Of a stretch of 64,000 nt of DNA, positions 18,462-26,195 are shown one piece after another. A program made the position numbers and the translations under genes. The DNA lies in NCBI RefSeq assembly GCF_900104535.1, contig NZ_LT629710.1, positions 1 to 64,000 of the forward strand, read 5' to 3'. The notes under the pieces were generated by a model that was not told where the DNA came from, did no database searches, and worked only from the letters and a program-made list of their open reading frames with translations. Position 1 is the first letter of the stretch; each line of letters opens with the position of its first letter. The DNA comes from Nakamurella panacisegetis (GTDB lineage: Bacteria; Actinomycetota; Actinomycetes; Mycobacteriales; Nakamurellaceae).

Positions 18462-20054
18462 TTATGCGAAGGACCTCCAACCCCGGGTGATGTCGATTTC
18501 GAAGTTGTCCCACCAGACGTCGACCGGGTTCGCGGCGAAAAGGTCTTGGGCGACCCCGGCCAATTCGTCATCACCAATCGACCGGGCCAGCCATTCGCCG
18601 TCGACGTAGGCCCACAGGGTTGCCCCTCCGGAGGAGTACCGGTCGACCAACAGATACTGCGCCCGCCCGTTGCCCGGATCCACCGACACGGAGATCTCGG
18701 CCGACGCGATGCCGTTCGCCACCACGGAGAGTTGGTAGGACGCAGTCGGCACCGATGCCGGCACCGTGAACTGGGTGCTCACCGACTGGCTACCGGTCGC
18801 GACGCCCATGGTCGAATGCCAGGCCGTGCGGCAGTAGTACATACCGCCGGTCGATGAGTTGCGTAACCGGACGATCGGGTAGTTCGTGGCCATCTGGGCG
18901 TCGTCGCCGTAGCTCACGGCCTGCGACAAGCCGTTCAGCTGCTGGCCGATCAGGGTGTACGTCCCGCCGGGATGCAGGTCGGCCGGGCAGGAGGTGACGA
19001 CGGGCAGCCAACTCGTTTGTGGGCCCGGGTCCGGCTGGTAGAGGCAGATGTGGTTGGTGCCGGAGGAGTACAGCACCTCGCCGGTGGGCAGCAGCAGCAT
19101 CCGTCCCTCGTAGACCACTTGGTTGGCGTTGGGCGGGTCTGCGATCCGGTTCAGGTTCGTGCCGTCGAACTCGAAGAACATGGTGGGCGTGGGCCAGTCG
19201 TCGGCGCCGTCGGCAGCGGGCCCGGCCACACACAGCACGCGCCCGTTCGGCAGGAGGCATCCGGGCGCATCCTTGGCCTTCAGCAGCCTTCCGGATGAGT
19301 CGGTCGGGAAGTCCGGCCCGGCCGCCCAGGTCCCGGTACCGGTCGTGTCTCCCGAGGGCGTGTACAGGGCGGTGTGCCCGGTCGCGCCCACGCAGAACAC
19401 CCGGCCATCAGGGAGCAGCAGGGCCGGACCGATCTCGATGGACGAGGCCTGCACGAGCTCGACCGGAGTCCGTCCGGCGCTGATCCATCGCCCGGTGGAA
19501 GGGATATAGCGTTCGGCGTTGGGATGATTGGCGCAACTGACGGTCAGAATCGATCCGTCGGGCAACAAGGTCCAGGTTTCCTCGTTGGACCGGGCGGCCA
19601 TGTTGCCAGAGGCCGACCAGGTGTTCGTGGTGGCGTCGTAGATCGCCGTCCGGCTGTCCGACAGACTGCCGATCAGCAGGCGGCCATCGGCCAGCAAGCA
19701 TCCGGCAGCATCGCCGACCTGGGCCCACCCGGGATTGCCGATGTCGGACCAGGAGTTGGCCAGCGGGTCGTAGATCTCGCCCTTGTTCGTATCGCTCCCG
19801 GCATCGCTGTACTCACCACCGGATACCACGACGCGGCCGTCGGCCAGCACCGCCGAAGCGAAGTAGGTCCGACTGTTCGCCATGTCGGCCAGGGTCGACC
19901 AGCTGCCGTTGAGGTAACTCCCGTTGACGTCCGGGGTCAGCCGGTACCAGCTCCGGGTGCCCTCGGACTGGCACATGACGGTTCCGTCGGTGAGCAGCAG
20001 CATGGTGCTGGCGTTGAAGTTCGGTTGGTTGTTCAGATCGATCCATGAACCCAT
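18462..20054 (-). CDS. Kelch-type beta-propeller, galactose oxidase-like, with WWD module
   Basis: The 530-aa protein begins MGSWIDLNNQPNFNASTMLL. Repeats of the type LLPDGRVFCVG, LLADGRLLIGS and LLPTGEVLYSSG indicate a kelch/galactose-oxidase-like propeller (about 1-350). A galactose-oxidase-type E-set domain (about 355-460; YGDDAQMATNYPIVRLRNS, YYCRTAWHSTMGVATG) follows, then the 68-residue WWD module (about 463-530). There is no Sec or Tat signal although relatives are extracellular. Start ATG 20054 follows GGAAGG; ten upstream codons are also open. It probably recognises or oxidises a polysaccharide-like target, but copper ligands were not established. Confidence 0.82.
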   Translation of the reverse strand: MGSWIDLNNQPNFNASTMLLLTDGTVMCQSEGTRSWYRLTPDVNGSYLNGSWSTLADMANSRTYFASAVLADGRVVVSGGEYSDAGSDTNKGEIYDPLANSWSDIGNPGWAQVGDAAGCLLADGRLLIGSLSDSRTAIYDATTNTWSASGNMAARSNEETWTLLPDGSILTVSCANHPNAERYIPSTGRWISAGRTPVELVQASSIEIGPALLLPDGRVFCVGATGHTALYTPSGDTTGTGTWAAGPDFPTDSSGRLLKAKDAPGCLLPNGRVLCVAGPAADGADDWPTPTMFFEFDGTNLNRIADPPNANQVVYEGRMLLLPTGEVLYSSGTNHICLYQPDPGPQTSWLPVVTSCPADLHPGGTYTLIGQQLNGLSQAVSYGDDAQMATNYPIVRLRNSSTGGMYYCRTAWHSTMGVATGSQSVSTQFTVPASVPTASYQLSVVANGIASAEISVSVDPGNGRAQYLLVDRYSSGGATLWAYVDGEWLARSIGDDELAGVAQDLFAANPVDVWWDNFEIDITRGWRSFA

Positions 20055-20144
20055 GGCACACCTTCCCGATGAGTGGATTGGCATTTGGCCCCGATCGGGC
20101 CGGCACGAGCTGACGGGTCCGCTGGCGCTGCCCGGGCGTCTGCG

Positions 20145-20945
20145 TCAGAGGCAGGAGCCGGCCCCGTTGGACCATTCGAGCTGGACCGTGTACGCGCCGA
20201 GCTTGCGGGATTTCCACGCGCAGATGTCCCCGATCTCGCCGTTCACGTCGTCGTACCAGCCCTGCCCCGGCACCGGATCGGTGATTGCCTCGCACAGTTC
20301 GTGAGAACTCGTCGAGGTCAACGCGTCGAAATCGGTCAGGCCGGCGGTGCAGCCCTGACATCCGGGGTACGGCATGGCCGCGTAGTACAGATTGCTGCCA
20401 TCGGCGCCGGTGAAGTTGTTGTGGTAGCCGCAGAACGCCTGACAGGAACGCGAGCCGCCTTGCACGACGGCGACCCCGGGCGGCAGGTACACGAAGAACA
20501 GGGTGTTGTCGTCGGGGGTGGGAAAGGCGGCGTTGCCGCTGATTTCGCGGCTGAGCATGTGCTGGATACGGGTGTCGGCCACAACGTGCTTGTGAGCCGG
20601 CGTGGTGACGACGGCCCGCCCGATCCACGACCCGTGCCCGATCGGTCGGCCGGCCACGCCGTATTCGGCGAGCTGGTCGATCAGCGGGCTGGTGAGGATG
20701 GTCCCGAAGAAGTTGTCCAGGTCGGTCGCCGTCGCGTCGAGCGGCGAGCTCTCCCATTCCGCTCCCCAGTACACCGTGAAGACCTTGACGTTCGTCAGCA
20801 AGGGTCCGTTCCGATAGGTCAGATGCGGAGCGGCGGCTGGGCCGACGGTGGGGGCCAGCAGGTCGCCCGAGACGTGCAACGGCACGATCCGAATCGCGTC
20901 GGTCGCAGGACTCACCACGACGTCGGCCTCTTGATGCAGTGTCAT
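20145..20945 (-). CDS. EXORDIUM/phosphate-induced-protein-like protein with HEL(C/A)E motif
   Basis: The 266-aa protein has LLTNVKVFTVYWG near the N-terminus, a Cys-rich centre (SCQAFCGYHNNF, PGCQGCTAGL) and SSHELCEAITDPVPGQGWYD followed by GEIGDICAW. The HEL-x-E-(A)-x-TDP then EIGDxC arrangement resembles the EXORDIUM/Phi-1 group, whose biochemical role is unclear; a metallopeptidase-like site is possible but unproven. There is no signal peptide. It lies 90 bases upstream of the propeller gene on the same strand and is probably cotranscribed. Confidence 0.7.
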   Translation of the reverse strand: MTLHQEADVVVSPATDAIRIVPLHVSGDLLAPTVGPAAAPHLTYRNGPLLTNVKVFTVYWGAEWESSPLDATATDLDNFFGTILTSPLIDQLAEYGVAGRPIGHGSWIGRAVVTTPAHKHVVADTRIQHMLSREISGNAAFPTPDDNTLFFVYLPPGVAVVQGGSRSCQAFCGYHNNFTGADGSNLYYAAMPYPGCQGCTAGLTDFDALTSTSSHELCEAITDPVPGQGWYDDVNGEIGDICAWKSRKLGAYTVQLEWSNGAGSCL

Positions 20946-21201
20946 CCTCGATCACCCCTCGTTGTCTGTGCCCGGGCATCCGTGGCGCCGGACCGCGATG
21001 TGCCCACTATCGCGCGCACCCCGTCACCGGAGCGTCACCAGTTCGTTCTGCGACGTCCCACGGCAAGGGCGAGGGAGGCGCCGACCGTGAGCCGCGCTTA
21101 GTATCTGTGTCTCGTTCGGCTCCCGTTCCCCTGCCGTTGGCGATCCGATCGGGCGCCCTGCCTAGGGTCAGACTTCCGCCCGACCACGTGGAGGTTGTTG
21201 T

Positions 21202-23415
21202 ATGTCCAAGGTTTCTCGCAGAACGTTCATCGGGGGCGCCGCCGCCGTCACCGGGGCGGCGGCGATGTCCGCCGCCCTCCCGGCCACCGAGGCCGCAGCC
21301 GAAGCGCCGCGCACGCCGCACCCGCACCCGCACCCGCACCTGCACGGCGACATCCGGGACGTGAAGCACGTCGTGGTGTTGATGCAGGAGAACCGCAGTT
21401 TCGACCACTACTTCGGCAGCCTCAAGGGTGTCCGCGGGTTCGGCGACCGCTCCACGATCACGCTGCCCGGCGGCCTGTCCGTCTTCCAGCAGCCGACCAC
21501 CATGCCCGGCGTCCCGGTCACCATGACCCAGTACCCCTGGCACCTCAGCGACGCCCCGGTGTCGGCCTACCCGGCGGGTCACCAGCCGCCGAGCTCCGAG
21601 ACCGGAGCCCAGGGCTACGGCGGGACCTCGCACAGCTGGGACGACCAGCACGGCGCCTGGTTCGGCGGCCTGATGAACGGCTGGGTGTTCGCCAAGGGCG
21701 GCCTGACCACCCTGGGCTACCTGAACCGCAAGGACATCCCGTTCCACTACGCCTTGGCCGACACCTACACGGTCGGCGACGCCTACCACTGCTCGGTGCT
21801 GTCGGCGACGGGTCCGAACCGCACCTACCTGTGGAGCGGAACCATCGACGCACAGCAGAAGTTCAGCAGCTACACCGCCTTCAACGGCGGTGACGAACTG
21901 GGCCGGAACCTGCTCTGGCCGAGCTACGCCGAGACCCTGCAGGACGCGGGCGTCAGCTGGCGGGTGTACCAGGGCGAGGACGACTACGGCGACAACGGCC
22001 TGGAGTACTTCAAGACCTTCGCCCAGTACGACCCGACCCAGGGCGGCACCCCGGCGCCGGGGAACGTGTTCTACGACAACGGCGTCAAGAACGTGCCGGA
22101 ACCGGTCACCGGTCTGACCGCCAACGCCGACAACCTGGCCAACGCCATCCGCGCCGACGTGGTGGCCGGGACGTTGCCGCAGGTGTCCTGGGTGGTGACG
22201 AACCAGGCGTTCTCCGAGCACCCCGACGGTGCGCCCAACGACGGCGCCTACTACATCCACGAGGTGCTCAAGGCGCTGAACGCAGATCCGGAGGTGTTCA
22301 ACTCCACCCTGGTCGTCATCGACTACGACGAGAACGACGGCCAGTTCGACCACGTGCCGCCGCCGGTGCCGGCACCCGGGGAGAAGGACGAGTTCTACCT
22401 GGAGAACGGCGGGACGCTGGCGAAGTACGGCCTGACCAAGCCCCTGCCGGTCGGCCTCGGTTTCCGGGTGCCCCTGATCCTGATCTCGCCCTGGACCCGC
22501 GGTGGATTCGTCACCTCCGAGGTCTCCGACCACACGTCGGTGATCCAGTTCATGGAGCAGTGGACCGCGGCCATCGGCAAGCCGGCCCGATGCCCGAACA
22601 TCAGCGACTGGCGCCGCAAGGTGTGTGGCGACCTCACCAACGCCTTCGATTTCAGCTCCCCGGTGTTCGGTTTGCCGACGCTGCCGGCCACCACCGTGAT
22701 CGGTGACCCGGCCGGCGGGTCGTACAAGCCGCCGGTGACCACGAACGCCATGCCCGAGCAGGAGGCCGGACACAAGCCGGCCCGTCCCCTGCCCTACCAG
22801 CCGAACGCCAACCTGGACGCCGTCACCGTCGGCTCCGACGGGCAGCTGCACGCCGAGCTCTCCCTGAGCAATACGGGCCCGCACGTCAAGAAGGCCAGTC
22901 ACTTCGCGGTCTACAACAACGTGGCGCCGGATCAGTCGCTGGCCGACTACCCGGGCCGGTTCCCCGGTCAGCACACGGTGGAGGCCTCGACCTCCGCCCA
23001 CACCAAGCCGACCAAGGTGACCGTCGACATCACCCCCGGGAGGTACGACCTGACGGTGGTCGGACCGAACCGGTTCCTGCGCCACTTCACCGGTGACACC
23101 ACCGCTTCCGGCGCAACGGCCCAGACCGAGGTCGAGTACCACGACGGCGGGTTCGGGCACCGCCCGAAGCTGATGCTGCGCCTGATCAACACCGGCACCA
23201 AGGCGGTGACATTCACGGTCACCGCCGAGAACTACTCGACGGACCGGCCGCAGAGCTACCGGGTTGCCGCGCACAGCACGGCCGTCCATCCGGTCAATCC
23301 GCTCAAGGCCAGCGGCGGCTGGTACGACCTGGCGGTCAAGGTGAACTCGGACGCGGCCTGGTCGCGTCGCTACGTCGGGCACCTGGAGAACGGGCGCGAC
23401 AGCATCACCGGCTGA
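21202..23415 (+). CDS. Tat-exported phospholipase C (phosphoesterase family)
   Basis: The 737-aa enzyme has a Tat signal (SRRTFIGG at 5-12, then a hydrophobic stretch) and a His/Pro-rich linker. The phosphoesterase domain shows VVLMQENRSFDHYFGSLKGVRGFGDR, VIDYDENDGQFDHVPPP and SPWTRGGFVTSEVSDHTSV. C-terminal repeats of the non-haemolytic PLC type (about 520-735) follow. It would hydrolyse phosphatidylcholine or related phospholipids outside the cell, possibly to gain phosphate. It diverges from the EXO-like gene. Confidence 0.93.
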   Translation: MSKVSRRTFIGGAAAVTGAAAMSAALPATEAAAEAPRTPHPHPHPHLHGDIRDVKHVVVLMQENRSFDHYFGSLKGVRGFGDRSTITLPGGLSVFQQPTTMPGVPVTMTQYPWHLSDAPVSAYPAGHQPPSSETGAQGYGGTSHSWDDQHGAWFGGLMNGWVFAKGGLTTLGYLNRKDIPFHYALADTYTVGDAYHCSVLSATGPNRTYLWSGTIDAQQKFSSYTAFNGGDELGRNLLWPSYAETLQDAGVSWRVYQGEDDYGDNGLEYFKTFAQYDPTQGGTPAPGNVFYDNGVKNVPEPVTGLTANADNLANAIRADVVAGTLPQVSWVVTNQAFSEHPDGAPNDGAYYIHEVLKALNADPEVFNSTLVVIDYDENDGQFDHVPPPVPAPGEKDEFYLENGGTLAKYGLTKPLPVGLGFRVPLILISPWTRGGFVTSEVSDHTSVIQFMEQWTAAIGKPARCPNISDWRRKVCGDLTNAFDFSSPVFGLPTLPATTVIGDPAGGSYKPPVTTNAMPEQEAGHKPARPLPYQPNANLDAVTVGSDGQLHAELSLSNTGPHVKKASHFAVYNNVAPDQSLADYPGRFPGQHTVEASTSAHTKPTKVTVDITPGRYDLTVVGPNRFLRHFTGDTTASGATAQTEVEYHDGGFGHRPKLMLRLINTGTKAVTFTVTAENYSTDRPQSYRVAAHSTAVHPVNPLKASGGWYDLAVKVNSDAAWSRRYVGHLENGRDSITG

Positions 23416-23425
23416 TCGCCCATTC

Positions 23426-23471
23426 GCCTTCGGTGCCGGCGAGCGCGAGCATGCTCGCCGGCACCGAAGGC
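23426..23471. terminator. 19-bp perfect hairpin after the phospholipase gene
   Basis: The arms at 23426-23444 and 23453-23471 are perfect reverse complements around an 8-nt loop. The position, 11 bases after the stop, fits a terminator, though there is no T-run. Confidence 0.75.
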
Positions 23472-23593
23472 GCCGGTCTCTTCAGCCATTCGCGGGTTGC
23501 CCCGAGTAACGCCCAGAGGCACGGTGGATCGGTGGCCTGCCCGACCGCAGGACACGCCTTCCGGATCCCCGACGAGTCGGCGAGGAGCACAGC

Positions 23594-24067
23594 ATGACAC
23601 CGGAGATAGAAGTCCAGGAGATGGGGCCCGAGCCGGCCGCCGTGATCAGATTCGCCGCGCCGGTGAGCCAGATCGGCGAACAGGTGGGTCGGATATTCGG
23701 GGAGGTCATGTCCTATCTGCAGTCGGCCGGTATTCCGCCCGTCGGTCCGCCATTCACCGTGTATCCGGACATGGAGGCCGATGCCGACGGCAACTGGCAT
23801 GCCATCTCCGGGTTCCCGGTGGCCCGAGCCGTTGTCGGCAATGGCCGGGTCGAACCGTACGAGTGGCCGGGCGGCGACAAGGTGGTGGTCGCGACTCACG
23901 TCGGCCCGTACGACGCGCTCGAACACACCTACAACGCCATACGCAGCTGGATGCAGGAGCACAACCTCGAGTCGGCCGGCCCGATGAAGGAGAGTTACCT
24001 CTCCGATCCGGACCAGCAACCGGATCCTTCCGAATGGCGCACCGTGATCTTCTGTCCGGCCGCGTAG
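23594..24067 (+). CDS. GyrI-like small-molecule-binding domain protein
   Basis: The 157-aa protein is a stand-alone GyrI/AraC-effector-binding (SOUL-like) domain. It shows IGEQVGRIFGEVMSYLQSAGI, FTVYPDMEADADGNWHAISGFPVA, the pattern VVATHVGPYDALEHTYNAIRSWMQEH, and an ESYLSDP near the end. Such proteins bind or hydrolyse hydrophobic cationic compounds. The ATG at 23594 lies in good context. Its specific ligand is unknown. Confidence 0.85.
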   Translation: MTPEIEVQEMGPEPAAVIRFAAPVSQIGEQVGRIFGEVMSYLQSAGIPPVGPPFTVYPDMEADADGNWHAISGFPVARAVVGNGRVEPYEWPGGDKVVVATHVGPYDALEHTYNAIRSWMQEHNLESAGPMKESYLSDPDQQPDPSEWRTVIFCPAA

Positions 24068-24123
24068 CGTCCGTCACCGATCACCCGGACGGCCGGCGCG
24101 GGCGCATCTCCTAGGCTGGGCGG

Positions 24124-25416
24124 ATGCATCCATCTTCGGGGTCGACTGCCCTCCTGACCGATCAGTACGAGCTCACCATGCTCCAGGCGGCCCTGGCCGA
24201 CGGCAGCGCGAGTCGCCGGTGCACCTTCGAGGTGTTCGCCCGCCGGCTGCCCAACGGGCGTCGCTACGGCGTCGTGGCCGGCACCGCCCGGGTGCTGGAC
24301 GCGGTCGAGAACTTCCGCTTCACCCCGGAAGTGCTCACCCACCTGCAGCCGATCCTCGACGCCGAAACCCTGGATCACCTGGCCCGCTGGAGGTTCGACG
24401 GGGACATCGACGGTTACCCGGAGGGCGAGCTCTTCTTCCCCGACTCGCCGGTCCTGTCGGTGACCGGATCCTTCGGATCCGCGGTGATCCTGGAGACGGT
24501 GATCCTCTCGATCCTCAACCACGACTGCGCGATCGCGTCGGCCGCGGCCCGGATGCGGTCAGCCGCCGCCGACCGGACGATCATCGAGATGGGATCGCGC
24601 CGCACCCACGAGGAGGCGGCGGTCGCCGCCTCGCGGGCGGCCTACATCGCCGGCTTCACCGCCACCTCGAACCTCGGGGCCGGATTCCGATACGGGATCC
24701 CGACGGCCGGTACCGCGGCGCACGCCTTCACCCTGCTGCACGACACCGAGGCGGCCGCCTTCGCCGCTCAGGTCGAGTCGCTCGGCAAGGAGACCACCCT
24801 GCTGGTCGACACCTACGACATCACCCGCGGCATCGCGACGGCCATCGAGGTCGTCGGCCCGAACCTCGGCGCCATCCGCATCGACTCCGGTGACCTGGGC
24901 GTCCTGGCCCGGGCCGCGCGGGACCAGCTCGACGCTCTCGGAGCGGTGGACACGAAGGTGGTCCTCTCCGGCGACCTCGACGAGTATGCGATCGCCGCGC
25001 TGCGCGCGGAGCCGGTCGACGTCTACGGCGTCGGCACCGCGTTGGTCACCGGGTCCGGTGCGCCGACGGCCGGCATGGTCTACAAGATGGTCGAGGTCGA
25101 CGGGCGTCCGGTGGCCAAGCGCAGCCTGAACAAGCAGTCCACCGGAGGGGCGAAGGGGGCGATCCGCCGTCATCGCAGCACGGGCACGGCCACCGAGGAA
25201 CTCGTCTACCTGCTGTCCGGCCCGGTTCCCGAGCCGCTGGACGGGGACCGGACGCTGCCGGTCCCGCTGATGCGCAGCGGCGTCCGGGTCGACGGCCAGT
25301 CCCTGCAGGATGCACGCGATCGGTTGACCCAGGGCCTGGTCAGCCTGCCCTGGGAAGGCCTGAAACTGTCCCAGGGTGACCCGGCCCTGCCCACCGTCAT
25401 CCACCCCCACTCCTAG
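24124..25416 (+). CDS. pncB: Nicotinate phosphoribosyltransferase
   Basis: The 430-aa enzyme converts nicotinate and PRPP to nicotinate mononucleotide in NAD salvage. It shows LLTDQYELTMLQAAL at the N-terminus, FEVFARRLPNGRRYGVVAG, IIEMGSRRTHEEAAV, the substrate-site ATSNLGAGFRYGIPTAGTAAHAF, and LLVDTYDITRGI then IRIDSGDLG. Length is normal. pncA follows after 9 bases. Confidence 0.96.
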   Translation: MHPSSGSTALLTDQYELTMLQAALADGSASRRCTFEVFARRLPNGRRYGVVAGTARVLDAVENFRFTPEVLTHLQPILDAETLDHLARWRFDGDIDGYPEGELFFPDSPVLSVTGSFGSAVILETVILSILNHDCAIASAAARMRSAAADRTIIEMGSRRTHEEAAVAASRAAYIAGFTATSNLGAGFRYGIPTAGTAAHAFTLLHDTEAAAFAAQVESLGKETTLLVDTYDITRGIATAIEVVGPNLGAIRIDSGDLGVLARAARDQLDALGAVDTKVVLSGDLDEYAIAALRAEPVDVYGVGTALVTGSGAPTAGMVYKMVEVDGRPVAKRSLNKQSTGGAKGAIRRHRSTGTATEELVYLLSGPVPEPLDGDRTLPVPLMRSGVRVDGQSLQDARDRLTQGLVSLPWEGLKLSQGDPALPTVIHPHS

Positions 25417-25425
25417 GAGAACGCC

Positions 25426-26019
25426 TTGTCCCGCACCACCTTCGACTCGACAACCGCGCTGGTCGTGGTCGACCTGCAACACGACTTTGCCGACCCTTCC
25501 GGCTCCCTGTACGTGCGCGGCGGGGAGGAGATCCTGCCCGGCATCGTCGAGCAGATCGAGGGCACGCTGGCCGCCGGCGGCCTGGTCGTCTACACCCAGG
25601 ACTGGCACCCGGAGCACACCCCGCACTTCGCCGCCGACGGCGGGATCTGGCCCGTCCATTGCGTCATGGGGTCCCCGGGCGCCGCGTTCGTACCCGGCCT
25701 GCCCATCGACGGGCCGGTGGTACGCAAGGGTTCCGGCCCGGAGGACGGCTACTCGGGCTTCTCGGTGAAGAACCTGGAGACCGGGGCCACGGTCGGCACC
25801 GAACTGTCCACCCATCTCGACGAGAACGGCATCATGGCCATCACCGTGGTCGGGCTGGCCGGCGACTGGTGCGTGAAGGCGACCGCGATCGACGGTGTCG
25901 CCCTCGGCTATCGCACCACCGTCCCGCTCTCCCTGACCCGCTTCGTCGAGCTGCACCCCGGTGACACCGAGGCCGCCGTCGATGCCATGAGGGCGGCCGG
26001 CGTGGTGGTCACCGACTGA
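25426..26019 (+). CDS. pncA: Nicotinamidase / isochorismatase family
   Basis: The 197-aa amidase makes nicotinate from nicotinamide, feeding pncB. The catalytic triad is D16 (VVDLQHDF), K101 (VVRKGSG) and C149 (GDWCVKAT). Metal ligands are in YTQDWHPEHTPHF. The start is TTG at 25426 with AGGAGA 6 bases upstream. It is cotranscribed with pncB. Confidence 0.95.
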   Translation: MSRTTFDSTTALVVVDLQHDFADPSGSLYVRGGEEILPGIVEQIEGTLAAGGLVVYTQDWHPEHTPHFAADGGIWPVHCVMGSPGAAFVPGLPIDGPVVRKGSGPEDGYSGFSVKNLETGATVGTELSTHLDENGIMAITVVGLAGDWCVKATAIDGVALGYRTTVPLSLTRFVELHPGDTEAAVDAMRAAGVVVTD

Positions 26020-26095
26020 CTCTCCCGGTCCGCGGTCGTCGAGTTTTCGGGCCGGGAAGAGCCTGACGACTTGCGCATCCCGAAGCAGCTGCGTC

Positions 26096-26185
26096 GAGAA
26101 TCAGCCGCGGCAACGCGAATCGGCCATGGCCGGCCACCGAGAACGGGGGCCGGCCATGGCTTGTCGCGTGGCACCGCTGATTCTC
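26096..26185. terminator. Long imperfect hairpin between convergent pncA and GH31 genes
   Basis: GAGAATCAGC at 26096 pairs with GCTGATTCTC ending at 26185. The inner arms share a perfect 13-bp stem (GCCATGGCCGGCC). It suits termination in both directions. Confidence 0.65.
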
Positions 26186-26195
26186 TGCGGGATCT

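Noticed and set aside
21007..23382. Minus-strand 791-codon open frame opposite the phospholipase gene
   Set aside because: It is a shadow frame caused by high GC, rich in Val/Gly/Arg repeats. The plus strand has a Tat signal and catalytic motifs.
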